Of a stretch of DNA of 64,000 nucleotides, positions 28,027 to 39,437 are shown one piece after another. The position numbers and the translations under genes were made by a program. The DNA lies in the NCBI RefSeq assembly GCF_030687715.1, contig NZ_CP117445.1, positions 1,112,501-1,176,500 on the forward strand. The letters run 5' to 3'. Below the pieces are notes generated by a model. That model did not search any database, was not told where the DNA came from, and was given only the letters and a program-made list of their open reading frames with translations. This DNA is from Pseudomonas sp. FP2196. Lineage in GTDB: Bacteria > Pseudomonadota > Gammaproteobacteria > Pseudomonadales > Pseudomonadaceae. Position 1 is the first letter of the stretch, and each line of letters starts with the position of its first letter.

Positions 28027-29030
28027 CAGTTGCGACGCTTCAACTGATCGGTGAGCGACGTCGGCAGGCCTTTGATCACCAAGGTGCCGGCCTCTTCGTC
28101 GTACTCGATCTTCGAGCCCAGCAGATGCGCTTCAAAGCTGATCGACAGGCCTTCGGCACGACCGGTGAAGCGACGGAACTGGTTTAAGGTGCGCTTATCC
28201 GCCGGAATCTCCGGCGACAGGCCGTAGTCCTTGTTGCGGATGTGATCGTAGAAGGCCTTCGGGCGCTCTTCGTCGATCAGCTCCGAGAGTTCTTCCAGAC
28301 CCATTGGCTCGCCAAGTTTGGCCTGACTACTGGCGTAATCGACCAGCGTCTTGGTTTTCTCCCGGGCGGAATCTTCCGGCAGGTCTTCGCTTTCAACGAA
28401 GTCGCTGAAGGCCTTGAGCAGAGTGCGGGTTTCGCCCGGGCCGTCGACGCCTTCCTGGCAACCGATGAAGTCGCGGAAGTACTCCGAAACCTTTTTACCG
28501 TTCTTGCCCTTGATAAACGAGATGTACTGCTTGGACTGCTTGTTGTTCTGCCACTCGGAGACGTTGATCCGCGCCGCCAGGTGCAGTTGGCCGAGATCAA
28601 GGTGACGCGATGGCGTCACGTCCAGCGAGTCGGTTACCGCCACGCCTTCGCTGTGGTGCAGCAGGGCGATCGCCAGGTAATCGGTCATGCCTTGCTGGTA
28701 GTGGGCGAACAATACGTGGCCACCGACCGACAGGTTCGACTCTTCCATCAGTTTTTGCAGATGCTCGACGGCGACTTTGCTGAACGCGGTGAAGTCCTTG
28801 CCGCCTTCCATGTATTCCTTCAGCCAGCCGCTGAACGGGAATGCACCGGACTCAGGATGGAACAACCCCCAGGCTTTACCCTGTTTGGCGTTGTAGCTCT
28901 CGTTGAGGTCGGCGAGCATGTTCTCGATGGCCGCGGACTCAGCCAGTTCGGAATCACGGGCGTGCAGAACTGCGGGCGTGCCGTCGGGTTTTTTGTCGAT
29001 CAAATGGACGATGCAATGACGGATCGGCAT
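28026..29030 (-). CDS. yejK: Nucleoid-associated protein YejK (NdpA)
   Basis: 334 aa from the ATG at 29030; the earlier in-frame start would add 23 residues of no family likeness. The N-terminus [20 protein letters not shown] and internal [20 protein letters not shown] and [25 protein letters not shown] are typical of NdpA/YejK. Binds DNA or RNA as part of the nucleoid; precise role unclear. Divergently oriented to the HU-type gene at 29426. Confidence 0.93.
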   Translation of the reverse strand: MPIRHCIVHLIDKKPDGTPAVLHARDSELAESAAIENMLADLNESYNAKQGKAWGLFHPESGAFPFSGWLKEYMEGGKDFTAFSKVAVEHLQKLMEESNLSVGGHVLFAHYQQGMTDYLAIALLHHSEGVAVTDSLDVTPSRHLDLGQLHLAARINVSEWQNNKQSKQYISFIKGKNGKKVSEYFRDFIGCQEGVDGPGETRTLLKAFSDFVESEDLPEDSAREKTKTLVDYASSQAKLGEPMGLEELSELIDEERPKAFYDHIRNKDYGLSPEIPADKRTLNQFRRFTGRAEGLSISFEAHLLGSKIEYDEEAGTLVIKGLPTSLTDQLKRRN

Positions 29031-29425
29031 GGGCTTCTCGGCTGTTGGAAGGGAGGAGGGCGGGCTCCCCCGCAAAAGCGCCCAGTGTACCGCAACCATT
29101 GGTTTTGGCGCGGGTGGAGGGGCAATTTGGGGGCTGGCGCCCGGCCTTATGCGGTTTTTTACCGATTTAGAGCAATAAAGCTGACCAAATGGGTAGCTAG
29201 AGGCGGATATTTCCCCGTCTCTGTGCTAGTTTTGCCCGGTCTTACGCGAAGTCACTGCGTTAAGCGTGCAATCAGCATTTGTCAGGTCGAACCAAACCCT
29301 GATTTCGGTATCTATAACCCGACTCGTCGTGGTTATCGCCGAGGGTGCCAGATCCAGAAGATCGGGCTCGATGGCTGACACTGCACTCTGCAATCCATAT
29401 GAATTTGATAGGGAAGGAACACTAC
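29031..29425. other. Divergent promoter region between yejK and the HU gene
   Basis: No gene supported. About 395 bp holding the divergent promoters; no repeat or strong dyad is evident to me. Confidence 0.45.
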
Positions 29426-29707
29426 ATGGCTCTTACTAAAGACCAACTGATCGCCGACATCGCTGAAGCTATCGACGCGCCGAAAACCACCGCGCGTAAC
29501 GCTCTGGACCAACTGGGCCAAATCGTTGCCGATCAGCTGGAAAACGGCGGCGAAATCACCTTGCCAGGTATCGGCAAGCTGAAAGTGACCGAGCGTCCTG
29601 CCCGCACTGGCCGTAACCCTTCGACTGGCGCTGCCATCGAAATCCCTGCAAAGAAAGTGATCAAGCTGGTTGTGGCCAAAGGCCTGACCGACGCTGTGAA
29701 CAAGTAA
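29426..29707 (+). CDS. HU-family DNA-binding protein
   Basis: 93 aa from the ATG at 29426 (GGAAGGA upstream). The HU fold is intact: MALTKDQLIADIAEAIDAPKTTARNALDQLGQIVADQLENGGEITLPGIGKLKV, then the DNA-wrapping arm with RTGRNPSTGAAIEIPAKKVIKLVVAKGL including the intercalating Pro. Dimeric nucleoid protein that bends DNA. The sequence resembles the pseudomonad HupN paralogue rather than HupA or HupB, but I leave the symbol empty. A terminator follows. Confidence 0.9.
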   Translation: MALTKDQLIADIAEAIDAPKTTARNALDQLGQIVADQLENGGEITLPGIGKLKVTERPARTGRNPSTGAAIEIPAKKVIKLVVAKGLTDAVNK

Positions 29708-29721
29708 GACGCAGCGATAAA

Positions 29722-29759
29722 AAAACCGTGCTCCGGAGCGATCCGGGCACGGTTTTTTT
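29722..29759 (+). terminator. Terminator of the HU gene
   Basis: AAACCGTG...CACGGTTT stem with a T-run, 15 bp after the stop. Confidence 0.9.
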
Positions 29760-29792
29760 GTGCCTGCGATTTGGCTGTGCACCCTGAACCTT

Positions 29793-29819
29793 TGTAGGAG
29801 CGAGCAGGCTCACTCCTAC
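29793..29819. repeat. Short compact REP hairpin
   Basis: GTAGGAG and CTCCTAC flank CGAGCAGGCTCA: a collapsed form of the GAGTGAGCCTGCTCG class. Confidence 0.65.
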
Positions 29820-29836
29820 CGGGGATCTGCTGTGTG

Positions 29837-30856
29837 TTAGCGAACCCAGCGCTCGCGACGCCAGATCTGCTGCTCGGACTTGGTCTGGAAGGTCCAGGCG
29901 ACGAAGCGGCTTTGTTTCTGTCCCTGAGACATCTCAACCACCTGACTTTCCAGCACGCCGGCCTTTTTCAGCGCGATCTCAATGGCTGGCAGGTTCGAGG
30001 CTTTCGACACCAGCGTGCTGAACCACAGCACCTTGTGCTGAAAGTTCGCGCTCTCGGCGATCAGTTGCGTCACGAAACGCGCTTCGCCACCTTCACACCA
30101 CAGCTCGGCCGACTGGCCACCGAAGTTCAGCACCGGCAGTTTGCGTTTCGGATCGGCCTTGCCCAGTGCCCGCCACTTGCGCTCGCTGCCCTTGGTCGCT
30201 TCATCCATCGAAGCATGGAACGGCGGGTTGCACATGGTCAGGTCGAAGCGCTCACCCGGCTCAAGCAGGCCAATCAGGATGTGCTTGGGGTTTTCCTGTT
30301 GGCGCAACTTGATGACCTTGCTCAGGTCGTTGGACTGGACGATGGCCTTGGCAGCCGCCACGGCCGTCGGATCGATCTCCGAGCCGAGGAAGTGCCAGCG
30401 GTATTCGCTGTTGCCGATCAGTGGATAAACGCAGTTGGCGCCCATGCCGATATCCAGCACGTTGACGATCGCGCCGCGCGGGACTTTGCCGTCGTTCATG
30501 CTGGCCAGCAGGTCCGCGAGGAAGTGCACGTAATCGGCACGGCCCGGCACCGGTGGGCAGAGGTAGTCGGCCGGAATGTCCCAATGCTCGATGCCGTAGA
30601 ACGACTTGAGCAGCGCCCGGTTGAACACGCGCACTGCATCGGGACTGGCGAAGTCGATGCTTTCCTTGCCGTACGGGTTAGTGATCACAAACTTCGCCAG
30701 TTCCGGCGTGGTTTTGATCAGCGCCGGGAAGTCGTAACGACCCTGATGGCGATTGCGCGGGTGCAGGCTGGCCTTTTCTCGCGGCTCAACGGCTTTGGCC
30801 GGGGTCGCGGAGTCAGGCTTCTTGCGCGCAGGTTTGGGTGTGCGGGGGGCGTTCAT
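29837..30856 (-). CDS. rlmF: 23S rRNA (adenine-1618-N6)-methyltransferase RlmF
   Basis: 339 aa from the ATG at 30856. Basic Ala/Pro/Lys-rich N-terminus, then [15 protein letters not shown], the SAM-binding [17 protein letters not shown], and the N6-adenine methylase catalytic motif NPPF ([17 protein letters not shown]). Uses S-adenosylmethionine to methylate A1618 of 23S rRNA. The stop is at 29837, just before a short REP. Confidence 0.93.
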   Translation of the reverse strand: MNAPRTPKPARKKPDSATPAKAVEPREKASLHPRNRHQGRYDFPALIKTTPELAKFVITNPYGKESIDFASPDAVRVFNRALLKSFYGIEHWDIPADYLCPPVPGRADYVHFLADLLASMNDGKVPRGAIVNVLDIGMGANCVYPLIGNSEYRWHFLGSEIDPTAVAAAKAIVQSNDLSKVIKLRQQENPKHILIGLLEPGERFDLTMCNPPFHASMDEATKGSERKWRALGKADPKRKLPVLNFGGQSAELWCEGGEARFVTQLIAESANFQHKVLWFSTLVSKASNLPAIEIALKKAGVLESQVVEMSQGQKQSRFVAWTFQTKSEQQIWRRERWVR

Positions 30857-30928
30857 GGGCGTGGTCGATTCGGGTATGGCTGAAAGTGGCGGGTATTGTC
30901 CCACATTGACGACGTATACGCCGAACCC

Positions 30929-31011
30929 ATGTAGGAGCTGCCGAAGGCTGCGATCTTTTGATCTTGCTTTTAAAAATCAAAGTCAAAAGATCGCAGCCTT
31001 CGGCAGCTCCT
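30929..31011. repeat. REP/BIME interrupted by the IS110 element
   Basis: Complete except for its last bases: the right arm stops at GGCAGCTCCT (31002-31011) and its expected continuation ACAGGGG resumes at 32238. Removing 31012-32237 restores the junction seen in intact copies at 9.6 and 58.7 kb. Confidence 0.92.
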
Positions 31012-31020
31012 TGTATCTCG

Positions 31021-31211
31021 ACTATCGCTCCGTCAGGAGCGATAGTTCTCGACTGATCATCGAGGGAGGGACTTGGAAGCCGTGCAGCTCCTTAGGCTTT
31101 TTGCCTGTGATGTAGATCGTGCTCCAGCCCTCCACACTCACTCGTATAGTTCGAACGGTATCTTGGGCCCGTCTCTGGCGAGAGCCCGCATTCGCAAGGT
31201 TGGACAGAGTG
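31021..31211 (+). ncRNA. Candidate bridge RNA of the IS110 element
   Basis: A perfect 11-bp 5' hairpin (31021-31031 with 31036-31046, loop GTCA) precedes two stem-bounded internal loops. Target loop: stem GGAGGG/CCCTCC (31065-31070 with 31128-31133); left guide GCAGCTCCT (31084-31092) equals the REP side, small hairpin AGGC-ttttt-GCCT, right guide TGTAG (31111-31115) complements CTACA. Donor loop: CACTC/GAGTG (31135-31139 with 31207-31211); ACGGTATCT (31155-31163) equals the right IS end plus core; GCAAG (31194-31198) pairs CTTGT of the left end with one G-T wobble. Extent of transcript is a guess. Confidence 0.8.
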
Positions 31212-31248
31212 CAGTGATGATCGAAAACCGATTAATGGAGAAACGGTC

Positions 31249-32220
31249 ATGTCCAATTTCGTCGGCGTCGATGTCGCTAAAAATACCTTTGATATCGCCA
31301 CTCACCTGCCAAACGGCAAGCACAAAACCAAGGCCAAACTGGCTAACGACTCAAAAGGTTTCAAAGAGTTTGACGCCTGGTTGAACAAGCAGGTCGAGCC
31401 TACAGCCCTGATCGTGATGGAAGCCACCAGCGTTTATCACCTGGAACTTGCCGAGTTCGTCTACAACAAGGGTTACCGGGTCTGCGTCGTCAATCCGGCG
31501 ACGACCCACGCTTACGCCGACAGCGAGCTGCGCCGGATCAAAACCGACAAAAGCGACGCCAAATTGATCGCTGACTTTGCTCGGGAAAAGGCTGAAAAGC
31601 TTCAGCTTTGGGCTCCGGAGCCGCTGAAATATCGTCAGCTAAAGGCGATGGTGCGTCGCTTGGATGACCTTCAGGAAATGGAGCAAATGGAGCTCAATCG
31701 CCTGGATGTGTCCGACGAAAAGGTCAAAGACTCGATCAACTCTGTGCTGCGTCACATCGAGAAAGAGATCGTTGAAACTCACAAAGCAATCAAAAAACAC
31801 ATCGACGATGATCCAGACATGCGCCAAATGCGCGACTTGATCGTGACCATCGACGGTATTGGCCAGAAAACCCTTGAGCGGCTGCTGGCAGAGTTGGGCG
31901 ACCTGCGTAAATATGACGACCCTCGCAAACTGGTCGCTGCCGCCGGGTTGAACCCAAAGCTGCAGGACTCGGGAAAGTTCAAAGGCAGAGCAGTGATTTC
32001 GAGGATCGGATCGGCTCGCGTTCGGGCGGGTCTATACATGCCTGGGTTGGTTGCACTGAAGCACAACAAGGCAATCATCGCCATGAAGGACCGCTTGAAG
32101 GCCAACGGCAAGGCCCCCAAGCAAATCATCTGTGCAGCGATGCGCAAACTCCTACATTTTGTCTACGCCGTTCTTAAATCGGGCCAGCCATTTGACCCGA
32201 AAATTGCCCTTGCCCGATGA
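31249..32220 (+). CDS. IS110-family transposase (DEDD recombinase)
   Basis: 323 aa. The N-terminal RuvC-like domain shows a DEDD set: D8 (FVGVDVAKNTF), E58 (IVMEATSVYH), D100 and D103 (KTDKSDAKL). A coiled-coil linker at about 130-190 leads to the C-terminal Tnp domain, GIGQKTLERLLAELGDL...LVAAAGLNPKLQDSG, with S241 as the expected nucleophilic serine. Length and residues are intact, so it may be active. Recombination is expected to be guided by the element's own bridge RNA. Confidence 0.95.
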   Translation: MSNFVGVDVAKNTFDIATHLPNGKHKTKAKLANDSKGFKEFDAWLNKQVEPTALIVMEATSVYHLELAEFVYNKGYRVCVVNPATTHAYADSELRRIKTDKSDAKLIADFAREKAEKLQLWAPEPLKYRQLKAMVRRLDDLQEMEQMELNRLDVSDEKVKDSINSVLRHIEKEIVETHKAIKKHIDDDPDMRQMRDLIVTIDGIGQKTLERLLAELGDLRKYDDPRKLVAAAGLNPKLQDSGKFKGRAVISRIGSARVRAGLYMPGLVALKHNKAIIAMKDRLKANGKAPKQIICAAMRKLLHFVYAVLKSGQPFDPKIALAR

Positions 32221-32257
32221 GGGGCAAGACGGTATCTACAGGGGAAATGTGGTGGGC

Positions 32258-32290
32258 ATAAAAAAGGGAGGCCACCAGGGCCTCCCTTTT
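32258..32290 (-). terminator. Terminator of valS
   Basis: AAAGGGAGGCC (32263-32273) pairs with GGCCTCCCTTT (32279-32289); on the minus strand the stem runs into T residues. Lies 17 bp beyond the valS stop. Confidence 0.9.
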
Positions 32291-32306
32291 CCATTGCGAT
32301 TTGCCG

Positions 32307-35153
32307 TTACAGGCTGGCAATCCGCGCGTGCTGCTCGGCCAGTTTGCCCAAGGCCTGTTCAGCCTCGGCCAGTTTGGCGCGTTCCTTCTCGATGACTTCG
32401 GCTGGGGCCTTGTCGACGAAACCGGCGTTGGACAGTTTGCCGCCAACACGCTGGACTTCACCCTGCAGGCGCAGGATTTCCTTGTCCAGACGCGCCAGTT
32501 CAGCGCCCTTGTCGATCAGACCGGCCATCGGTACCAGCACTTCCATCTCGCCAACCAGCGCGGTGGCGGACAGTGGTGCTTCTTCGCCAGCCTTCAGAAC
32601 GGTGATCGATTCCAGACGTGCCAGCTTCTTCAGCAGTGCTTCGTTCTCGGTCAGGCGACGCTGGTCTTCAGCGCTGACGTTCTTCAGGTAGATCGGCAGT
32701 GGCTTGCCCGGGCCGATGTTCATTTCGCCACGGATGTTACGCGTGCCGAGCATCAGCTCCTTGAGCCATTCGATGTCGTCTTCAGCCGCCGGATCGATGC
32801 GCTCTTCGTTAGCCACCGGCCACGCTTGCAGCATGATCGTCTTGCCCTGAATGCCGGCCAGCGGCGCGATGCGCTGCCAGATTTCTTCAGTGATGAACGG
32901 CATGAACGGATGCGCCAGACGCAGCGCTACTTCCAGTACGCGTACCAGCGTGCGACGGGTACCGCGCTGACGTTCGACCGGCGCGTTCTCGTCCCACAGC
33001 ACAGGCTTGGACAGCTCCAGATACCAGTCGCAGTACTGGTTCCAGATGAACTCGTACAGCGCTTGCGCGGCGAGGTCGAAACGGAACTGATCCAGTTGAC
33101 GGGTCACTTCGGCTTCGGTGCGTTGCAGTTGCGAGATGATCCAGCGATCCGCCAGCGACAGCTCGTAGGCTTCGCCGTTCTGGCCGCAGTCTTCGCCCTT
33201 GTCCAGAACATAACGCGCGGCGTTCCAGATCTTGTTGCAGAAGTTGCGATAGCCTTCGACGCGGCCCATGTCGAACTTGATGTCGCGACCGGTGGACGCC
33301 AGCGAGCAGAAGGTGAAGCGCAGGGCGTCGGTGCCGTAGCTGGCGATACCCTCGGCGAACTCGTCGCGGGTCTGCTTCTCGATCTTCTTCGCCAGTTTCG
33401 GCTGCATCATGCCGGAGGTGCGTTTGCGCACCAGCTCTTCCAGTTCGATGCCGTCGATGATGTCCAGCGGGTCAAGGACGTTGCCCTTGGACTTGGACAT
33501 CTTCTGGCCTTGGCCATCACGCACCAGACCGTGCACATATACAGTCTTGAACGGAACCTGCGGCGTACCATCCTCGTTCTTGATCAGGTGCATCGTCAGC
33601 ATGATCATCCGGGCAACCCAGAAGAAGATGATGTCGAAACCGGTGACCAGCACGTCGGTGGAGTGGAATTTCTTCAGGAACTCGGTTTTTTCAGGCCAGC
33701 CAAGGGTGGAGAACGTCCACAGCCCCGAGCTGAACCAGGTGTCGAGTACGTCGTTGTCCTGTTGCAGCGCAACGTCCGGGCCGAGGTTGTGCTTGGCGCG
33801 CACTTCGGCCTCGTCGCGTCCGACGTAGACCTTGCCCGACTCGTCGTACCAGGCCGGAATCCGGTGGCCCCACCACAGCTGACGGCTGATGCACCAGTCC
33901 TGGATGTCGCGCATCCACGAGAAGTACATGTTTTCGTATTGTTTCGGCACGAACTGGATGCGGCCGTCTTCAACAGCAGCAATCGCAGGCTCGGCCAAAG
34001 GCTTGGTCGACACGTACCATTGGTCGGTCAGCCAAGGCTCGATGATGGTGCCGGAACGGTCGCCTTTCGGCACTTTCAGGCCGTGGTCGTCGACGCTGAC
34101 CAGCAGGCCGGCAGCGTCGAACGCCGCAACGATCTGCTTGCGCGCTTCGAAACGCTCAAGACCGGCGTATTCAGCCGGGATCTTGCCGTCGATGCTGTCG
34201 TTCAGCGTGCCGTCGAGGTTGAACACCTGGGCGGCAGGCAGCACGTTTGCGTTCTTGTCGAAGATGTTCAGCAGCGGCAGGTTGTGGCGCTTGCCGACTT
34301 CGTAGTCGTTGAAATCGTGGGCCGGGGTGATTTTCACGCAGCCGGTGCCGAATTCAGGATCGCAGTAATCGTCCGCGATGATCGGGATGCGACGGCCAAC
34401 CAGTGGCAGTTCGACAAACTTGCCGATCAGGGCTTTGTAGCGCTCGTCGTTCGGGTTTACCGCGACGGCGGAGTCGCCGAGCATGGTTTCCGGACGGGTG
34501 GTCGCGACGATCAGGAAATCGTTGCCTTCAGCGGTTTTTGCGCCGTCAGCCAGCGGGTACTTCAGGTTCCACAGGAAACCTTTCTCGTCGTGGTTTTCCA
34601 CTTCGAGGTCGGAAATCGCCGTGTGCAGCTTGGTGTCCCAGTTGACCAGACGCTTGCCGCGATAGATCAGGCCGTCCTCGTGCAGGCGCACGAAGGCTTC
34701 TTTAACGGCTTCCGAGAGGCCGTCGTCCATGGTGAAGCGCTCGCGACTCCAGTCTACGGACGAGCCGAGGCGGCGGATCTGACGGCTGATGTTGCCACCG
34801 GACTGATCCTTCCATTCCCAGACTTTTTCAAGGAATTTTTCGCGGCCCAGATCGTGGCGATTCTGGCCTTGGGCTTCGAGTTGACGCTCCACCAGCATTT
34901 GCGTGGCGATACCAGCGTGGTCGGTACCCGGCTGCCACAGGGTGTTGCGACCCTGCATGCGGCGGAAACGGATCAGGGCGTCCATGATCGCGTTGTTGAA
35001 ACCGTGACCCATGTGCAGGCTGCCGGTGACGTTCGGCGGCGGGATCATGATGGTGTAGGAATCGCCCGCGCCTTGCGGTGCGAAATAGTTCTCGGACTCC
35101 CAGGTGTTGTACCAGGAAGTTTCAATGGCGTGCGGCTGGTAGGTCTTATCCAT
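32307..35153 (-). CDS. valS: Valyl-tRNA synthetase
   Basis: 948 aa, the usual length. Class I catalytic core with [13 protein letters not shown] (HIGH-type) near residue 40 and [13 protein letters not shown] near 555, an editing domain between, tRNA-binding anticodon domain, and a C-terminal coiled coil (about 880-948). Charges tRNA-Val and edits threonine. The ATG at 35153 gives the family N-terminus [11 protein letters not shown]. Confidence 0.98.
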   Translation of the reverse strand: MDKTYQPHAIETSWYNTWESENYFAPQGAGDSYTIMIPPPNVTGSLHMGHGFNNAIMDALIRFRRMQGRNTLWQPGTDHAGIATQMLVERQLEAQGQNRHDLGREKFLEKVWEWKDQSGGNISRQIRRLGSSVDWSRERFTMDDGLSEAVKEAFVRLHEDGLIYRGKRLVNWDTKLHTAISDLEVENHDEKGFLWNLKYPLADGAKTAEGNDFLIVATTRPETMLGDSAVAVNPNDERYKALIGKFVELPLVGRRIPIIADDYCDPEFGTGCVKITPAHDFNDYEVGKRHNLPLLNIFDKNANVLPAAQVFNLDGTLNDSIDGKIPAEYAGLERFEARKQIVAAFDAAGLLVSVDDHGLKVPKGDRSGTIIEPWLTDQWYVSTKPLAEPAIAAVEDGRIQFVPKQYENMYFSWMRDIQDWCISRQLWWGHRIPAWYDESGKVYVGRDEAEVRAKHNLGPDVALQQDNDVLDTWFSSGLWTFSTLGWPEKTEFLKKFHSTDVLVTGFDIIFFWVARMIMLTMHLIKNEDGTPQVPFKTVYVHGLVRDGQGQKMSKSKGNVLDPLDIIDGIELEELVRKRTSGMMQPKLAKKIEKQTRDEFAEGIASYGTDALRFTFCSLASTGRDIKFDMGRVEGYRNFCNKIWNAARYVLDKGEDCGQNGEAYELSLADRWIISQLQRTEAEVTRQLDQFRFDLAAQALYEFIWNQYCDWYLELSKPVLWDENAPVERQRGTRRTLVRVLEVALRLAHPFMPFITEEIWQRIAPLAGIQGKTIMLQAWPVANEERIDPAAEDDIEWLKELMLGTRNIRGEMNIGPGKPLPIYLKNVSAEDQRRLTENEALLKKLARLESITVLKAGEEAPLSATALVGEMEVLVPMAGLIDKGAELARLDKEILRLQGEVQRVGGKLSNAGFVDKAPAEVIEKERAKLAEAEQALGKLAEQHARIASL

Positions 35154-35255
35154 GCGCGGCGGGACCCTATTGGCATTTATTCAGGAAAAGCCGGGAAGTA
35201 TAGCGGGGCATGGGGCCGAGGGCGAGCGGGGGAGGAGCGGGTGGACGCTCGCTTT

Positions 35256-35340
35256 CTGTAGGAGCTGCCGAAGGCTGCGATCTTTTGACTTTGTTTTTAA
35301 GGTCAAGATCAAAAGATCGCAGCCTGCGGCAGCTCCTGCA
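35256..35340. repeat. REP/BIME (GTAGGAGCTGCC class) upstream of valS
   Basis: Inverted REP pair; the right end reads GGCAGCTCCTGCA, one base off the IS110 target core region (TG instead of TA). Confidence 0.9.
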
Positions 35341-35355
35341 AGGGGGGCGTGGTGA

Positions 35356-35751
35356 CTATTCGTACTGGCTGAGCAACCGTTCCATCCGCGCATCGAGGCG
35401 GCGTTTGATTTCGGTCTCGATGTGCGGCGCGAAGTCGTCGATCACGTCCTGCATGATCAATTGCGCGGCGGCGCGCAGTTCGCTGTCCAGGTGGAGCAGG
35501 GCGTCCGGGCCTTTTTCGACAGCTGGCGCAGGTTGCGCGGCGGGTGTCGGGGCTGGAGCCGAGGGTGGTTCGACGGCCGCCGGCTCGGCGCCAACTGAGT
35601 CGAACAACATCGGAATCTGTTCCTGTTCACCGTCATCGACCGTGTCGGTCAGCAGGGGTGGTTGCAGGTTGTCATCGCCGAGCAACTGGCGGATCGATTC
35701 GAGATCGTCCAGCAGGTGTGCGGACTTTTGCTGCGGTTTCGGAGTGTCCAT
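35356..35751 (-). CDS. Conserved hypothetical protein between holC and valS
   Basis: 131 aa. Polar start (MDTPKPQQKSAHLLDDLESIRQLLGDD), a Pro/Ala-rich middle of about 45 residues and a C-terminal amphipathic helix with DVIDDFAPHIETEIKRRLDARMERLLSQYE. No enzyme motif. Follows holC by 8 bp, so likely co-expressed with replication and translation genes. Function not recognised. Confidence 0.8.
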   Translation of the reverse strand: MDTPKPQQKSAHLLDDLESIRQLLGDDNLQPPLLTDTVDDGEQEQIPMLFDSVGAEPAAVEPPSAPAPTPAAQPAPAVEKGPDALLHLDSELRAAAQLIMQDVIDDFAPHIETEIKRRLDARMERLLSQYE

Positions 35752-35759
35752 TGGAGTGC

Positions 35760-36188
35760 TCAGAGTCGCTGTAAACGGTGATCTTGCAGAGGATAGCCCT
35801 GTTCGCGGTAGAAACGGAAACTCTCCCGCGCAGCCGCGCGAATGGTCGGATCTTCCACCACTACTTCCGCCACACGGGCGAATTTGTTGGCGAAGGCCGG
35901 GACTTTCAGGTCGAGATTGACCAGTAAATCCTGATGCTGACCGCAGTCATCGCCCACCCCCAACACAATCAACCCCTCGGGTTCACTGTCGGTAGGGCCG
36001 TGGGGCACGAAGCTTTCGCCCTTGAACGCCCACAGCCGAGCATCGAGATCTTCGCGCTGAGCGGCATCGCTGCAATGCAGGTAGATGCGGTGGCCCATGC
36101 GCCAGGCTTTCTCGGTGAGCTTGCAGGCAAAGTCCAGGCGTGCCGAGGGATCGGCGCTGGGCAGGATATAGAAGTCGACTTTGGTCAT
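35760..36188 (-). CDS. holC: DNA polymerase III chi subunit HolC
   Basis: 142 aa. The chi subunit links the clamp loader to SSB. Typical features: MTKVDFYILPS at the start, CKLTEKAWRMGHRIYLHCSD, and the C-terminal RFYREQGYPLQDHRL. The pepA-holC-valS gene order is common in gammaproteobacteria and supports the call. Start 60 bp after pepA. Confidence 0.95.
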   Translation of the reverse strand: MTKVDFYILPSADPSARLDFACKLTEKAWRMGHRIYLHCSDAAQREDLDARLWAFKGESFVPHGPTDSEPEGLIVLGVGDDCGQHQDLLVNLDLKVPAFANKFARVAEVVVEDPTIRAAARESFRFYREQGYPLQDHRLQRL

Positions 36189-36248
36189 TGCGGTTCCTGA
36201 GCTGAAAGCGGCGCTTCAAAAAAGAAGCGCCGCCCGCAGTCATCGGTT

Positions 36249-38154
<1,906 letters not shown>

Positions 38155-38315
38155 ACGATCTTCAACGGATTGCGTGCGAGGATGAGTGTGCGCAGTGACA
38201 GGCGCCCTCAATCACAGGATAATGCCGCATCTTTTTTCGACGGCTCTGCGTTGCGGGCCGGTCGATGTGTTTGCTTGTTTGGCCGCCTTAGCCTGACAAC
38301 CCTGGAGTGTCTGGT

Positions 38316-39437
38316 TTGATCGTCTTCCGTTATCTGTCCCGCGAAGTCCTGTTGACCCTCAGCGCCGTGAGTGCGGTGTTGCTGGTCATCATCATGAGCG
38401 GTCGCTTCATCAAATACCTCGCTCAGGCCGCTGCCGGCCAGCTCGATCCGGGTTCGCTGTTCCTGATCATGGGCTTTCGTCTGCCGGGCTTCCTGCAACT
38501 GATTCTGCCGCTGGGCCTGTTTCTCGGGATCCTGCTGGCCTACGGTCGCCTGTACCTGGAAAGCGAAATGACCGTGCTCTCGGCCACCGGCATGAGCCAG
38601 CAGAAGCTGTTTCGCATGACCCTGTTTCCGGCAACGCTGGTGGCACTGGTCGTTGCGTGGCTGAGCCTGGGCCTGGCCCCGCAAGGTGCCAATCAGTTCC
38701 AGTTGCTGCTGAACAAGCAAGACGCCCTGACCGAGTTCGATACCCTCGAGCCGGGTCGCTTCCAGGCCCTGCGTGACGGCACCCGAGTGACCTACACCGA
38801 AACGTTGAGCGACGATCGCGTCAACCTGGGTGGCGTGTTCATCTCGCAGAAGAACCTCGGCGCCGATCAGAAGGATCGCGGGATTTCCGTGCTGGTGGCC
38901 GAAAAGGGCCGTCAGGAAGTCCGCCCCGACGGTAATCGCTACCTGATTCTCGACAACGGCTATCGCTATGACGGCAGTCCGGGTCAGGCTGATTACCGTG
39001 CCATTCACTACGAAAACTATGGCGTGCTGCTGCCCAAGCCGGACGTCAGCGAAGAAGTCACCGATCGTGACGCCATGCCGACTTCGTCTCTGCTGGGCAG
39101 TGACGACATCCGCTCAAAAACCGAACTGCAATGGCGTCTGTCCCTGCCGTTGCTGGTATTTATCGTGACCCTGATGGCGGTGCCGCTGTCGCGAGTCAAC
39201 CCGCGTCAAGGGCGTTTCCTCAAGCTGCTGCCGGCGATTCTTCTTTATATGGCTTACCTGACCATCCTGATTGCCGCCCGCGGCGCCCTTGAAAAAGGCA
39301 AGATTCCTCCGGCGCTCGGCCTGTGGTGGGTGCATGCGATCTTCCTGTTCATCGGCCTCGGTCTGCTGTATTGGGAGCCGCTGCGCCTGAAGATGGCCAG
39401 CCGTCGCGCTGCTGCGCTGGAGGTGGCCCGTGGTTAA
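38316..39437 (+). CDS. lptF: LPS export ABC permease LptF
   Basis: 373 aa from a TTG at 38316; GGAG lies 8 nt upstream, while a GTG at 38307 would overlap the GGAG. Six membrane segments with a large periplasmic domain in the middle (about 95-260). With LptG and LptB it extracts LPS from the inner membrane. Overlaps lptG by 8 bp. Confidence 0.93.
   Translation: MIVFRYLSREVLLTLSAVSAVLLVIIMSGRFIKYLAQAAAGQLDPGSLFLIMGFRLPGFLQLILPLGLFLGILLAYGRLYLESEMTVLSATGMSQQKLFRMTLFPATLVALVVAWLSLGLAPQGANQFQLLLNKQDALTEFDTLEPGRFQALRDGTRVTYTETLSDDRVNLGGVFISQKNLGADQKDRGISVLVAEKGRQEVRPDGNRYLILDNGYRYDGSPGQADYRAIHYENYGVLLPKPDVSEEVTDRDAMPTSSLLGSDDIRSKTELQWRLSLPLLVFIVTLMAVPLSRVNPRQGRFLKLLPAILLYMAYLTILIAARGALEKGKIPPALGLWWVHAIFLFIGLGLLYWEPLRLKMASRRAAALEVARG

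Larger units (their letters stand above)
31012..32237 (+). mobile_element. IS110-family insertion sequence (1226 bp) inserted in a REP
   Basis: Left junction reads GCAGCTC-CT-TGTATC and right junction GGTAT-CT-ACAGGGG, so both resolve on a CT dinucleotide core with no inverted repeats or target duplication beyond the core, as known for IS110 elements. A 237-bp left non-coding end precedes one transposase; the right end is only about 17 bp, placing it in the IS110 rather than IS1111 group. Related pseudomonad and enterobacterial IS110 elements also target REPs. Confidence 0.92.

Noticed and set aside
32301-35261. 986-codon plus-strand open frame opposite valS
   Set aside because: Mirror frame of valS; composition typical of antisense of GC-rich codons and no domain.
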